Shown: in pieces, positions 43,680 through 57,300 of the stretch
Layout: every line of letters starts with the position of its first letter
How positions within the stretch are numbered: position 1 is the first letter of the stretch
The notes under the pieces: model-generated
What the model was told of the DNA's origin: nothing
What the model saw: the letters and a program-made list of their open reading frames with translations, nothing else
The model's database searches: none
Assembly (NCBI GenBank): GCA_027625915.1
Contig: JANTQA010000036.1
Location: 2,351,501 to 2,415,500, forward strand
DNA from: Anaeramoeba flamelloides
Taxonomy: Eukaryota > Metamonada > Anaeramoebidae
Direction: 5' to 3'
Length of the DNA stretch: 64,000 nucleotides
Position numbers and translations under genes: made by a program

Positions 43680-44982
43680 AATCAAAAAAAAAAGATTTTT
43701 TTAAATTTATATTAATAGATAATTTCATAATAGTCCAAATAATTCGTTATCAGTTTAGAAGATATTTATTAAATTTAAAATACTTTTAAAATATCTGATT
43801 ATAACCTCTTAACTGTGTAAATAAAAATATTCAACTTTTTTACTATTAAATTTGAAAAAAATCTTACTGGAAAATTGAATTTTCCAACTTAAATTGTTAA
43901 ATATCTTGAAAAATAATTTTTTGATCCAAGATCCTTTATTAACTAATAGTGTTTATTATAAGTGAAGTTATCAAAAAGTGAAAAATTAGCAAATGTTTGA
44001 TTTTTTTTTGAAAAAATTTTTTCATGATCGTGTAGTCCCTTAAGTATTAAAATTTTTAATTCTTTAAGTTTTTTTTTAATTTTTTCGTTTTCTTGTTTTC
44101 AAAAAATGAAAAAAAAAAATAAAAAATAATTTTGAATTTTGAATTTTATTTTCTTTTAACAAATTGTTTGGTCTTATCCAAAAGAATCATTATAGCAATT
44201 TAGTTCATATATAGAATAAAAAAATTGGTTTCAAAAAAGAGGATAAAATTTATTTAAAAGATCTTTATTAAACCAAAATCTGAGGAAACTATATTTTGAT
44301 TGCCCAAATTGTTATATCATTTATCTATTCTTAATAATAATACAATTTGTTTTTTTATAAGGAATTATATAAAAAAAAAGATATTAGAATTTCGGTTCTT
44401 GATTTGATATGATATTTTTTAAATGTGAAAATAGATAGCTATTTTTTTCTTCTTTTTCATAAAAAAAATTCTTTTCCATCAAGATTTAATCTTTTCCAAA
44501 ATTTCCATTAGAATGGAAAAGGTATAAATATATTTTATTGTTGAAACAATTGTGTGTATACTCAACATTTTGTTCATTTATATTAAAATTGGATGTTGCC
44601 ATACCTCATTGTGTATCCTTTTTATGAAAAAATGTGGAATTTTTTTTTTTTTCATTTTTGGAAATATTTTTATAAACATTTTATTGAATTAAATTCAATA
44701 AGTGTTGATTCAATCAGTATTAACATTTATCTTAATTTGCGAATAAGTATACCCTAGAGAAAATATTGTTTTAAAATATAAAAAAAAATGCCACACTTTT
44801 TTTTTGGAAATATCAAATATTCATTAAAATCTTAATTAACAAAAAAAAAAAAAAAAAAATATTAAAAATAAAAATAAATGGAATCAAAATGAAAAAAATA
44901 TAAATACTATTTATTATTTAACATTTATTAATAATTTATTATTATTAAAAAATAATAATAATTAACAATTTAAAATAGGAAT
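43680..44982. other. Intergenic, nothing recognised
   Basis: Very AT-rich 3' flank of the G-alpha-like gene, with several A and T runs. Confidence 0.5.
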
Positions 44983-47900
44983 TTACTTCCTTTTGACTTC
45001 CTGTTTTATTAAATTGGAAATTATACGAAATAAATCAGATATTTCATCCAAACTATTATCTTCAATTATAAAATCAAAGATTTTTCGATCGGCTGAAACC
45101 TTTTTTGCCTCTGTTAAAAATTTTTTCTTAATGAATCCTAAAGCTCGTTTATTGTCGCCATCTGAACGAAATCCTTTTAAAAATTTGCTTAATTTATTTT
45201 TTTCTAATTTTCGGTAAAAGGATTGCTTCTGGCCAAGAAATAGAGTAATGGGTATTGTTTTTAAACACTCCAAACCGCAAATTGATCTAAAAATCTCAAT
45301 TGTTTCAACCAATCTATTTTTATTTCTTATTTGCTTTGATTGCCGATTATAATCCGTAAGTGAGGCACAATAAATAATTAAATTCACATTATCAAATACG
45401 TTTAACCATTTCCCATTCATGATTGGCTTTGTCACATTAATGATATTTAATTTGATACCATCGATTTTGATATTGAATTTCTCTACCCCAGAATCATATG
45501 AATTTTTACTAATTAAGACATCGTCTAGTGTTAATTCAAATTCTTCAGAAAAATATCGTTCATAATTATTGAAAAAGCTAATCATTATTTTCAATTTTTT
45601 TTTTTTTTTTTTTTTTTATTTTTATTATTTAAAATTAAATAAAGTAAAAATGTATAAAAATCATTAAATTTAGTTTAATTTCAATAAAAAAGATTTTTTC
45701 AAAAGAAAGTCATAAAGAAAATTAATATAATGAACAATTTTTTTATTTTTTTTAAAAACTAAAAAATACATTGTTTTTAAAATTCAATAAAGTGATTGGA
45801 AAAAAATATTTTTCAATAAATTTATCTAATTTGGGTCATATTTTGGGTTTTTAATTTTAAAAAACAAAAAAAAGTTGATAAATAAAATATTAAGATTTTA
45901 TCAAGTATTTAATAATATACCTACAATAGTAAACAGAAACATGTATTGTTATTATAATAATGTATGCATTTTTTGTATTGATAGGTTTCTAATTTTTTTA
46001 TAAATATCTTTCGGAAAATATGTTCATATTTTACATGTAATATTTTATCAATCAAATGAACAAAATAAAAAATTGAAGAAATTAGTATTTTGCTTTCTCA
46101 AGACTTTATTCATCATAAAAAAAATCCTGTATTTTTTTTAAATTTCAACCATTCTTTTCTCTTTTTCAAAATATTTTTGAGAATTTTTTGAATCGTTAAA
46201 ATGAGTTTTTTGTTTTTTCACATTTTTAATTCTTCTTGGTGTTTTTTTTTTAGCTTTTTTGTACATTCAGTTATTTTTTAATAATTTTTTTTTTCAAGGT
46301 AATTTATTTTTTTATTTGTATTTTTGATAATAAATTATATATTTAAAAGTCAAAACAATCAAAAAATTTTTTCCTGAAAATAAAAAAAAATAAATGATAA
46401 ATAATTTATTTTTTGTGATTGAATTTAAAAAAAAAAAATAATTCATTTTTTTTTTTTTACTACTTCAAAATCAATTTAGAGTTTTTATTAGAGAAACACA
46501 CCAAGATTTTAAATTATTAAATCTAAAGTCTTAATTATTAAACTTAAAACTTTCTTAAACTTTTATTTAAAAATATTTTTAAAAAATTATAGAATAGTAT
46601 TTTCAATGGTTAAAAAAATATCAGGATTGTTTTAAATTTTTGAGATTAATTTATGTAAAAATTGGTAAATCCTTCCTAAAAAGCAGTATATAATAAGATT
46701 GTTTTTTTTTTTTTTTAAATTAATTTTCAAGTTGGTTTATTATGAATTTAATTATCATTTATAAAATTTAGATTGTTTTTTCTTTTTTAATTGTTTTGTT
46801 AATTTAACAATTTTATGATTTAATTTTTTTTTTTTTTTTTGTAAAGAATTTTACAAGGATACACATACGCACACGAGAGCATTAGTTAATTTCTGAATTT
46901 AAAGTGAGAAAAAAATAATAGATTGTTAAGGTAATTTATAATGAGATCTTAAAGTTTTGATCAAGATTGAACAATTTTTATCTATTTATTGAAAATTTTA
47001 ATGTTCAAAATCTTAATAAATGAAATAATTTAATTTTGTTTTATTTCTAATCTTCGAGTATTTAAACTCAAATTAAATTGTATAGAGAGAAAAAAATACC
47101 ATTGAAATCTTTATATTTTCTGAAATCTTTATATTTTCTGAAATCTTTATATTTTCTGAAATCTTTATATTTTCTGAAATCATCATATTTCTCAAAACAT
47201 AAATATTTTAGAAAAAGAAATATTATTTTGGATTTTTTAAATTTGGGATGTTGTATCCAAATGTTTTTATGAGTAAAATTAAATTGAAAAACAGTATATT
47301 AATTATTAAACTCTCTTATTTATGAAACTTTCCATGAGAAATTAGACAATGTTCAATTCACGATCTTTTTTCCAAAATATTCAATTTTTTTAAATGATAA
47401 ATTTTAAGGAAATTAATTTCAAATCAAAAATAATTACAAATAAATATTATTATTATTTGAAAATTTTAAAAGAGTTTATTGTTTTGATGTTTATTATTCA
47501 ATTGTTAAATATTTTCTGGAAAAATTCAACATTAAAAAATTATAGAATATTTTTAAATTCAACTTATTTAAAATAAAAAATAGTTTTGGATATTTTATTA
47601 AAAAGTTTAAAATCACACTTTTTTTCACTTGTTTTTCAAATAATTTTAGTTTCATTAATCTCACAATCTACTAAAACATTTTCAATTAAATTTACTTTTT
47701 GAATTATTTCATGGATTTATAGAAATGAGGTGGAAAAGAATTCTCAAATTATTTGGAATTTATCAGTATTTTTGTAATAATAATCGATCAAAAAAATGTT
47801 AAATTGATTAAAATAGCAAAACACATTTTCATTTTTCAGCGAATGTGGGTTTTTTTAATTTGAAAAAAAGCTAAAAAAGTGTAAAAGGATTCGAAAACTT

Positions 47901-49963
47901 ATCGAATGTCATTTTTAAAAAATATGATAAAAAAGTTTTCAAAAGTATCAGAAAAATAGATGATAAATCTTCAATTGACCTATTTTAAAAATTTTATTCA
48001 AATAAAGTTTTACAAAAATCTTGTGAATATGAGTTGAAAATAGATCCCTTGAAACTTGTCATTTGTTTGTATAGATAGTTTTTGATATTTTTTTTAATAT
48101 TCATACTTTTTTGAAATGACTAGAATCGTGATTTTTACCTTTGGTTATCTTAATTGTTGTTAATTATTGTTAAATTCAAATAAATGTTTGAAAATTTGTG
48201 CTTCTTTTTTCAATTTTTTACCTTAACTGTTGGGAGAAAAATTTTGGACACAGAAATATGGTTGGACACCATTTTTAATTGGGAACATTAGTAAAATTGA
48301 AAATCAAATCCTATTGATAACTATGTGAATTTTATATAAATCCAGGTTTAAATGTGTTACAAGTTTATTAATCTGTGGTTTGTGTAGAATACTAATTTGA
48401 ATGGTTGATAACTAAAGTATATCATGCTATTTTAACAAAAATCCAAGTTTTAGTAAAGTTTACTATTAATTCTGAAAATGGTAATTTTTAAACTTGATTT
48501 AGATTATAAGAAATAAGGTTTTGAAAAAGTAGAATTATATTAATCGTTATTCTAATAAGTAGATTATTGTTATTTTCTTTAGTTATTTCACAAGCGATTG
48601 AAATTTAAAATCATTTTCAGTAATGTTCCCAATTAAAATTGCTGTCCAACTATTTTTCACTGTCAAACATTTTTCTCTCAACCGTAAGCTTTTGAAAAAT
48701 AACTTTATTGATTTAATGTTAAGAAACTTTATAAAATTAGTTGTACTTTGGAATATTCTTTATTGAAAACTGTTTTAAAAGTAGAGGTTATCTGATTTAC
48801 AAAAATAGAAATTGAACCAAAAAATTTTTTTTGGATTTATTGGTATTGTTATTGTTAAAATTGTATTTTTTTGTTGTTGTTTTGATTTTATTCGGCTTGG
48901 TTTATTTGTGGAAAACAATGTCGAATTATTTTGAAATAAAAATTATTTTGTTTCAAATAAAATGCTATATTTGAGTTACACAAGTTTGTTTGTTCATTCA
49001 ATTTGAAGATCAAAAAATCTTGTAATTTTTTAGAAAGGCATTGTGGAAAAATTATTGGAAAAAAAATAAAAAGAAATTTCAGGCATTTTATTGGTGGTTG
49101 TGATGAATTTTAAACAGAATTTAATTGAAACTCTTTGACTTGAAGTGAATTTTTAAGCTAATTTAAAGGGAATGTTGGAAAATAAGGAGAAGCAAAGAAA
49201 GAAAGCTGAAAAAATAAAAAAAACTAAAAGAATTTACTATTTAATGACATTCCTGTGATGGTGATTTAAACATTGTTTTTGTGCACTTGGATCTTTCCAG
49301 ATGATTTTCAAGTTTTTGTAAATTTTTGAATAGTTTGTTAGATCGTAAGTAGTTAAAGATTTTAAATAATTCGAAGATTTCTTTTTTGTTTATTTTTTGG
49401 GATTGTTGTTTGTTGATATTTTGAAGTTAAGGAAAAGGAAAAAAGGAAAAAAAAAACAAAATTTAAATGGTAAACAAGAAGTTTTTGAATTGATCAAAAA
49501 GCTTTTCAAAAAATAAAAAAAAAGAAAGAAAGAAAGAAGAAGAAAGAAGAAGGGTTGGGATCGAAAAGAAAAAAATGTTAAAAAAAAAAACAAAAAAAAA
49601 TTGCCAAAGAAGTGTTGTTGATTGAAGGAAATTTATAATTACTTTGGTATTTTCATTAATTGACTCGGGGTCTAGTGAACGGATTGTTGAAATAATTGGA
49701 CCAAGAAAGTTTGTAATTACTTTTGGTTTTAGTTGTTCAATTTTTGATTGGCTGTATTTCTTTGTACGTTTGAGTGTATTAAGCAACACACCTGAAGAAA
49801 TATTTTCATTTCCAAAAACAAGAATGGAAAACTCTTTGGATCTTTGTATTCGATCTTTGATCAGCATCTTATCAATTTTTTCACTTCTTCTTCTTTTCAA
49901 TTTGCTTATTTTTGGAGTTAATCTCACTTCTTTTGAATTTTGTGTTGTGCCTTTGTTTCCCAT
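44983..49963 (-). CDS. G-protein alpha-like protein lacking all nucleotide-binding motifs (split gene)
   Basis: Exon 1 (49963-49643, 107 codons): MGNKG N-myristoylation-type start and the G-alpha order SEKIDKML...KEFSILVFGNENISSGV, where the P-loop GAGESGKST should be. Exon 2 (about 49380-49249): ends IWKDPSAQKQCLN, matching the helical-domain block LWkDpgiQ. Exon 3 (about 45577-44983): YFFNNYERYF-type region, LTLDDVLISKNSYDSGV (switch I), GKWLNVFDNVNLIIYCASLTDYN, LVETIEIFRSI, ITLFLGQKQSFYRKL and a C-terminal helix. Each canonical motif is changed: P-loop, RxxTxG Arg and Thr, DVGGQ, NKxD and TCAT. Length would be about 355 residues, normal for the family. The exon 2/3 phases do not match (0 against 2) and about seven residues are missing there, so a mini-exon of about 23 bp is probably unseen, or the gene is decayed. 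Alternative: two unrelated fragments, unlikely given order, strand and complementarity. Confidence 0.7.
47104..47193 (+). repeat. 18-bp minisatellite (4 exact units + 1 diverged)
   Basis: The unit gaaatctttatattttct is repeated four times exactly (47104-47175), then once with changes. It lies in the large intron of the G-alpha-like gene. Since 18 is a multiple of three, it gives a false KSLYFL-repeat reading frame. Confidence 0.95.
48226..48683. mobile_element. Family II-related DNA transposon, copy c (~458 bp)
   Basis: The left end actgttgggagaaaaatttt and right end (reverse complement) cggttgagagaaaaatgttt are followed on both sides by a ttggacacc/ttggacagc block and ttttaattgggaacatta / ttttaattgggaacatta. 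TA at 48224-48225 and 48684-48685. The interior shares the 'cgttattctaataagtaga' word with the other copies. Located in the G-alpha-like intron. Confidence 0.75.
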
Positions 49964-50985
49964 TATTTAATTTTTCCAAATTGTACTGAACAACTGAAAG
50001 ATTTGGGTTTGATTAAAATAAAAAGTTTGTGAAGGTTTGTCTTTGAAGAGGGTTGGTTTCTTTTTAAATTTGTTTTTTGATACAAGAAAGAAATAAAAAA
50101 AAAGTAACAAGTGAAAAAATCAAAAAATAAGTTTCTACAAATATCGAATTATTTCACTTTTATGATTGAAAAATTGTATCTTAGGATTTTAAATATGAGA
50201 CTCAATTCTTGTATTGGGTTGTATTTACTTTGTTGCATTTTTCTTTTAACACATTTTTAGCAAAAGATTTTATTTGGATTTGTCATTACGAAAATTATTT
50301 TATTTTCTCTGTTTAGTCGTTGAGGAACTTAAATATTCTTCTTTTTAAGAAAATTATTTAATTTCTTTACCAAATTTTTTATCTTTTTTCTCTCATTTTA
50401 AATTAGAATATGTATTATGAAAAGAAACTTAAATTAAAATCATAAAAAAACTCTTACCATGTTGATCAATTCTGATATATAACTGCATTTTATTGGAAAT
50501 ATTACCAATAATAATTGTTGGCATTTTTTTACAAACATAAAGAAATTTACATTAAATTTTAAATAATTCTATTTTACGAATAAATAAAAAAATCATGAAT
50601 TTTTGGGATTTCAAGAGTTTAGAATATAATATTTTAACAATTTATATCATTGATAATTCGTGATTAATTTATTTTAATTGATTTTACAACTCAAAAAGAG
50701 TTTTTTTCTATTCCAAAAAATTAATTCTCAATAATCGAAAATTATTTTTTTCTCACAAAATGAGAAAAAATGGAAACGAAATTCTTTTTTTTGAAAGACA
50801 TTTCAATTAATATTTCCTTTTGAAAAAAAGATCCCTCAAGTTTTTTTTTAACAAAAATTCTTTAACAAACCATCTTTTTTATCAATTATTATACAAACTA
50901 ACTTTGAATAAAACTGCTTATTTTCTTAAGAAGTCCATGTAAATTTTGGGATTTTTTTTTAATTCTTTTAAATAAGGAAAACTCT
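49964..50985. other. 5' flank of the G-alpha-like gene, nothing recognised
   Basis: AT-rich DNA. No promoter motif or further gene supported. Confidence 0.45.
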
Positions 50986-50989
50986 AATG

Positions 50990-51290
50990 AAAAGTGTACA
51001 TCAAGTTCCTTAGAGTGCCTAGCTTTTCCAGGATTTTTTGAATTTAAAAAATAAAAAAAAAATCTCAGTAATTTTCTTATAAATTTTCAAAATTAAAAAA
51101 AAAAAACAGTGTTGGATTTTCCAGAATTTAATAGAATCAAGGAAAATCCATGATTTTTTTCTATTAGTTTCAATTCTGGAAAACCGTCTTTAGGTTTTTT
51201 TACTTTTTGAAATAAAAATAAATTTTGTTAATTGTCTTTTAATTATCAAATTAAAAAAAAAAAAACGTAGGTACTCTAGGGCAGTTGACA
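50990..51290. repeat. Hairpin-module repeat, locus 7
   Basis: Contains gttccttagagtgcctagct, a variant hairpin with ttttccaggattttttgaat, a module B (attttccagaatttaataga / ttcaattctggaaaacc) and a module A (ttaggtttttttactttttg / aattaaaaaaaaaaaaacg). Ends with ggtactctagggcagttg. Confidence 0.7.
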
Positions 51291-51299
51291 ACACTTCAT

Positions 51300-53640
51300 G
51301 AATTCTCAAATTTTTATTTAAATTTTTTTAAAAAAGACTCAAGAATACTTTCGATTTATTAGAGATAATAAACATGATGTATCGTTTTTTTCTTTTAATA
51401 TCAATCATAATATTTTTTAATATATTAGATATATTAATTTTTTTAATCCAGATATCCAGATTTTTTTGATTATTTTCATAGACCCGGAAGTTCAATTGAA
51501 AAATACCCCTAGAAATTATATTGTTTTTTTTTTGCTCCCGATATATATATATATATATATATATAACAAAAAAATAATTGATATTGTAAAAAATTAAAAA
51601 TTTCAGAGTATAACATTAATTAAATCAAAATCACTAATCTGAAAGATGCAACCATTTTATAAACATAAAAATATTCAATCTTTTTTTTTTAACAAAACAA
51701 TGACTCAAAAAGAAACTAATGGAAAATATTTTAAACTTTTTTCAAAAACATATCAGGAATTTTGAACCTTTTCTAATATAAATTTATTTATAAACACTAT
51801 TTGAGAAAAAAGAAGATTCTCAAAAAAAAATTTTACAGTATTTAATAGAAAAAAACCCAAAAAAAAAGAATTTACTGGTTATAACCAAGATTTCCTCTTT
51901 ATTTTTAAAGTTATAATATTACTTTGAATTTTAATAGTAAAAATTTATATTATTTTCATTTTTCTGAATGAAAAGATACCTTTTATAATTGATAGAGGAT
52001 TGTTCAAATATTCAAGAAAATTAAATAAGGTTTAAAATACTTCATGTAATTGTGTTCATTTACTAATGTTGTAACACCCGTTGAATTAGAAATACAAATT
52101 TAATCACTCCAGAATTCTCTCTTGAATGAATAACATATCCATTTTAAAAAATTTAACCCATAATAATAAAACTAAAGATTTTATTTATCATTTACAGTAT
52201 TAAGAAAGAAGATTAGTAACTTTTTTATTAATTATTTAATTATTGTAAAAAAAAAAATCTTCATACTTTTTATTTTATTTAATTGAATTAAATTTTTATT
52301 TGTGATAGTTTTAAAGTAATTTGCAGTTTATTTCTGAAATAATATGTTGTTATAACAGAATTTAATTGAGTATAAATTTTTAAATTAGATAAAATTTATC
52401 TTTAAAAAATCGTAAAAATTCTTGACCAAAAAAAACACATGATTTTTGGTTTTTTTCCATTTTCCCCAGCTAAATCTTATTTATATTGGGAAGAAGAGTT
52501 ACAAAGGGAAAAGAACAAATGATTACTTACTAATACTGGAGATACCGAAAAATGGAAGTATGAGTAACTTGAAAATAAAAAACGAAAGTAAACCCTAAAA
52601 ATGACCAAAGGTTTTGCCAAAATAAGATCAAAAAAAAAAAAAGAAATGAAAACAATTAAACAATAATCCCCAATTGAACATTCATGATCAATTATCAAAT
52701 TATTAAATCAATCAAAAGTATGGTAGCTGTGATTTTGGGATTCCTTAATTAAAGATGGCATTTGTTTTATATATATATATATATTGATTTTTTACGAATT
52801 GATTCTTATTAACCCTGTTTAAATTTCTTTTCTTTTCTTTTTTTTTTTCCTTTTTCCTTTTCAATTTTTTCCTTTTACTTTTTAAACATAATAAAAATTG
52901 GGTATGTCTTTCCCTTGAAAAATCATGAAATCTATAATTTTACACTTCAATTACCTTTGAGGTATTTAAGTAAATTGATATCTAGAGTGTAATTTATACT
53001 TCTTCCATCAATAAATAAAAAATCATGATTTTTTCAATAGTAGGAATTTCTAAAAAGATTGTGCACTTATATCGACGTGAATAAAAGAGGCATGTAATTT
53101 TCAGTCATTTTATTCCTTTATTTTTTTTTATAAGATTAATTATGTAACTTATAGGTAGATCCTACTACATATTTTTTCTAACAGTTTTTTCCTTTTAATT
53201 GTTTGTTTTTTTTTAACTAAAGTAAAACTATTTCAATTAAAATAATGATTTTTTTTGTTTTTAACAACTTTAAAATAATAAAAAAAATATTATTTTTTAA
53301 ATTTTTTGCCTTTTTTGAGTATTCTGAGATTAATTAAATTAAATAGAAAATTCACAATAATAAATATAAAAACAAAAAAAAAAAAATCACCTTTTTAAAG
53401 ATGGTGATGAAGCTTCATGTGTGACAGAAAAAATTGTTAATATATTATTAATATTACCAACTCTTTTTACAATATTTATACAAACCTATTATTGAGTATT
53501 TAATAAAAAGTAATATCTAACTAACTCATTTATAATAATTATATCAAAACAAAAAGAAAAAGAAAAAGAAAAAGATCATGTTAAAAAAAAAAAAAGATCT
53601 TCAAAAATCCAAATAATACTTAACAAAATTACGACTATAT
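51300..53640. other. Intergenic; one dispersed repeat at 52040-52130
   Basis: The stretch 52040-52130 is the partner of 29345-29420. (AT)n at 51541-51565. A 73-codon minus frame at 52477-52698 is hydrophobic and lacks support. Confidence 0.5.
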
Positions 53641-53654
53641 AATGTCTTTTAAAA

Positions 53655-53945
53655 TGAATTTAATTATTAACAAAAAATCTTCTTGTTAAATTTTTTTCAG
53701 TGAAAGTTCAGTAATAAAAAATCCCTAATTATCATTTCAAAAATTGTGACTCACTTTTTTTTTAGGGTTTGATTTTATTTTTTTTTAATTTTTAAAATAT
53801 CAGGTTTTTATATCTTTGGAAGGATTTAAAAGTTAATTTAAAATCAGATTTAATTATTTGTTGTTCTTGAATACTAAAGGATATATTTATATATATTTAT
53901 CCAATTTATTATTTCAGGTGAGTCACAATTTTTGAAATGATGTTT
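53655..53945. repeat. Element with perfect 23-bp inverted ends, partner of 56830-57105
   Basis: Exact 23-bp inverted repeat: tcatttcaaaaattgtgact+cac at 53732-53754 and its reverse complement at 53918-53940. The interior, plus about 75 bp to the left (aaaaatcttcttgttaaatt and agttcagtaataaaaa), is shared with 56830-57105, so the repeated unit is larger than the hairpin ends. Lies just 3' of VPS11. Confidence 0.75.
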
Positions 53946-54307
53946 ATTGAAAATATATATATTTCCGAAAAAACATGTATTAATTAGTATAATAATAAGT
54001 ATATCTTGTAATGAAATTTTTCTACTCTTTTTTTTTTAAAAAAATTTCAAATTAACTAAATCAATAGAGATGGTATTATCATCTCCAAAAAAAAAAAAAA
54101 CAATATGAATTCAATAAAATATCCGATAATAAAAAATAAAAAAAAATTTATTTTTAATTAGTAATTTTTTATCATTCTTTTCAATAAATATTTGTAATTG
54201 AGATATTTATTTTTATTTTTTTTTTATAAATGCCTTAATGATTAAAAAGAAAAAATAATAAAAAAATGAAGAAAAAGGTATATATCCTTTCTAAATAGAA
54301 TATATCT

Positions 54308-57300
54308 TTAATCTTCCAATTTTAATAATTCTGTGCCAAAATATTGAGTTAAAAATAAAAAAGAGTCATTTGAATCCTGGAATTGGTGTTCAAAATTCTC
54401 AGAATTCTTTAATAATTCGAAAGAATTTTCAAATTGTTCATTTTCTTTTTCAAATTTTTCAGAATAAGTACAAATTGGGCATACAGTTTCCAGAGTTGGT
54501 AAACATCTTTCGTGTATTGAGTGTCCACATAGAAAATGAATTGTTGGTATTTCTAAGGGTGATTTGCATTTGCTGCATAAAGTTAAACCAAAAAATTGCG
54601 GTTCTGTAATTTTTTTTTTGATTTCATTGTTAACTGATTCTGTTTCTTTTTCAATCAATTTCAAATTTGATTTTGTTGAATTTAGATTTTCGAATTGTTT
54701 ATTAAAGACTTTTTTCAAATATTCATTTATTTCGCCTAATGTGATTGTATTATTGTTTGATAGTAATTGAATGGTTCTGAGGGGAGACAATAGTGAATTT
54801 TCTTCTATGGCTTTTAATACGATCTGAATTAATTCAGTATTTGGCCCCTTGGTATTAATTATATCTTCCAAAACAAAAATCCATAATTCTGGGTTTTGTT
54901 TACCGTATTTTTTACAAGCTTCAATTATTTTATCATGATCCTTAAATTCGATGTATAATTGTAAAATTTCTTGGTAATAATGCAATTCTTCATATAAATA
55001 AACCATTGCTTCAATAAAATTGTATTCCTGCGCAATAATTAACATTTGATTTAAATTGGAATTGTTTTTCCATTTTTTCAACAACTCTAATGCCTTCATT
55101 TGATATTTTTTTTTCTTTTCCTTTTTAATTGGGATTTTTCTTTGATCATTAAAAATAATACTTAGATAGGTATCAAATAATGTTTGGATAAGTTCTGATG
55201 ACGGATTTTCTAAAACGGGAAGTAATTTTTCGATAAGAGACATTAAGATTTGTGGGTAATCAATTAAAAAGGAAATGTAATCAATAAAATTTGCTGATTG
55301 TTTCCCATTCTCATTTTTATTAATATTTCCATTTTTATTATTATTTTCTTTTTCTTTTGATTTTTCTTTTTCAATTTTGATATTATTAATTTTTTTATTT
55401 TTCATTTTTATGATTTCGTTTTCTTTTTCAATTTTAATATTATTATTTTGTTTATTTTTAAATTCATGAGGATTTTGATTCCAATTTGTGCATAATCTAA
55501 AGATGATATCGGAAGTTTTCATTGGTAGATTTTTCATTAATGATTTTCCATATTGTTTTATATATAAAGAAGCTAATTGGAATTGCAATTTTGAAATATA
55601 TTCTAATGAATCTTCATATTCCTTAAGGATATCAATCTTAATATGAAGATAAAATTCATGTTTTTCATTTTCAATGCATAGTTTTAATGCTCTTTTATAA
55701 TAGGATGAATCACATAATAATTGAATACCAGATTGAATATTAAATATTGGATTTTTTGAAAGATAATCATCTAATTGGGTTTCATTTCTAATCTTTGTCA
55801 GGCAACGAAGTAATAAAGTTGCATGATCTTCATTTGCATGATTTTTTTCAACCAATTGATGTAAATATTTTGCTAAATTTTTGACTCTTTGCGGATCTAA
55901 AAATTTACTAATAACATAAGATGGCTCTAATATCCCAATTGTATGAATATATTGATCAATTGCATTGTTATAATCTCCCCTTTGGTATAAATTATCACCA
56001 TATGTTTGATATAAATATCCTAAAATATTTGTGTCGTATTGTTGTGAATTTGCTAGTTTAATTGCTGTTAAATATCGATTTTTTTTAAATAAAAAATTTA
56101 ATTTTGTTTTCAATTTTTGTTCTTCTAATCTAATAATTTGAAGATTCTATTTCAGAAAAAAAAGAAATAAAAAGAAAAAAAATTGTCAATAAAGTAAAAA
56201 TTATATTAAAATGGAACATAATTGTATATATTTGGATTTGTGATTAAAGAGATGTAAATTGTATAGTGACACGTATATGTATAGATGTGAGTAAATTGTT
56301 GAATGTTTATATCACTCAAATAATTTCAAAAAAATTTTTATATCACTTTTAATGATAAAGTGATTTAATTATTTTTTTATGGTTGAATTATTTTGATATA
56401 ACTTCAAAAAGTGTTTAATGTTAATTTAAAAGACAAATATGATTCTCTTTTTTAATAATCTGATTTTATTTATAATTTTTAAAGACGTCAATTATAACTA
56501 TTAATTTTGATAACTAATAAATATTTAGTCTTTTTTAAAAATGTTGAATAACTTTATAATGTTTTTTAAGGGTGGTTTTGTGTTGGTTTTATCATAGATT
56601 CTTATCAAAATAATATTTTTAATTTTTAGATCAAAATCATATTTTTCTGCTTTCAGCAAATTTTGCTTTGGTCAAATTATTTGTTTTTCTTTTAATTCTT
56701 GTTTTTTTTTATTTTTCTTTTCTTTTTTTTTTTGATTTTGAAATCTCAAGTTGAAGAAAAAAATTTCTTTGAAAATGCCAATAAACATTAAGAAAATTGA
56801 GACTTTGTAATTTATTTTAGTAGGAATCTAATTATTATTAGTAAAAAATCTTCTTGTTAACTTTTTCAGTTAAAGTTCAGTAATAAAAATTTTTGTAATG
56901 CTCTTTTCAAAAATTGTGGTTTCACTTTTTTTATAGGTTTTTGGTTTTATTTTTTATAATTTTTAAAATGTCATACCTTGTATGTTTAGAATAATTTAAA
57001 AGTGAATTATTAATCAGATTTAATAATTAGCTGTTTCTTGAAAACGAAAGAGAATTATATTTTTTTTCAATTTATAACTGCACGCGATTCACAAATTTTG
57101 ATATATAGCTTGTATTACAGCTGTTTTAAAAAAGTGAGTAATAAAAGTTTTCAAAAGTGAAACCAAAACTGATTTATTCAAATTTTTTTAATATTCGATA
57201 AAACCTTTTAAAACTTTCCATTCTTCAGTTTTTTAAAAAGGATATAATAAAATAAATTTTAGTTTTTATTTTAAATTATTTCTTTATAAAAAAAATAATA

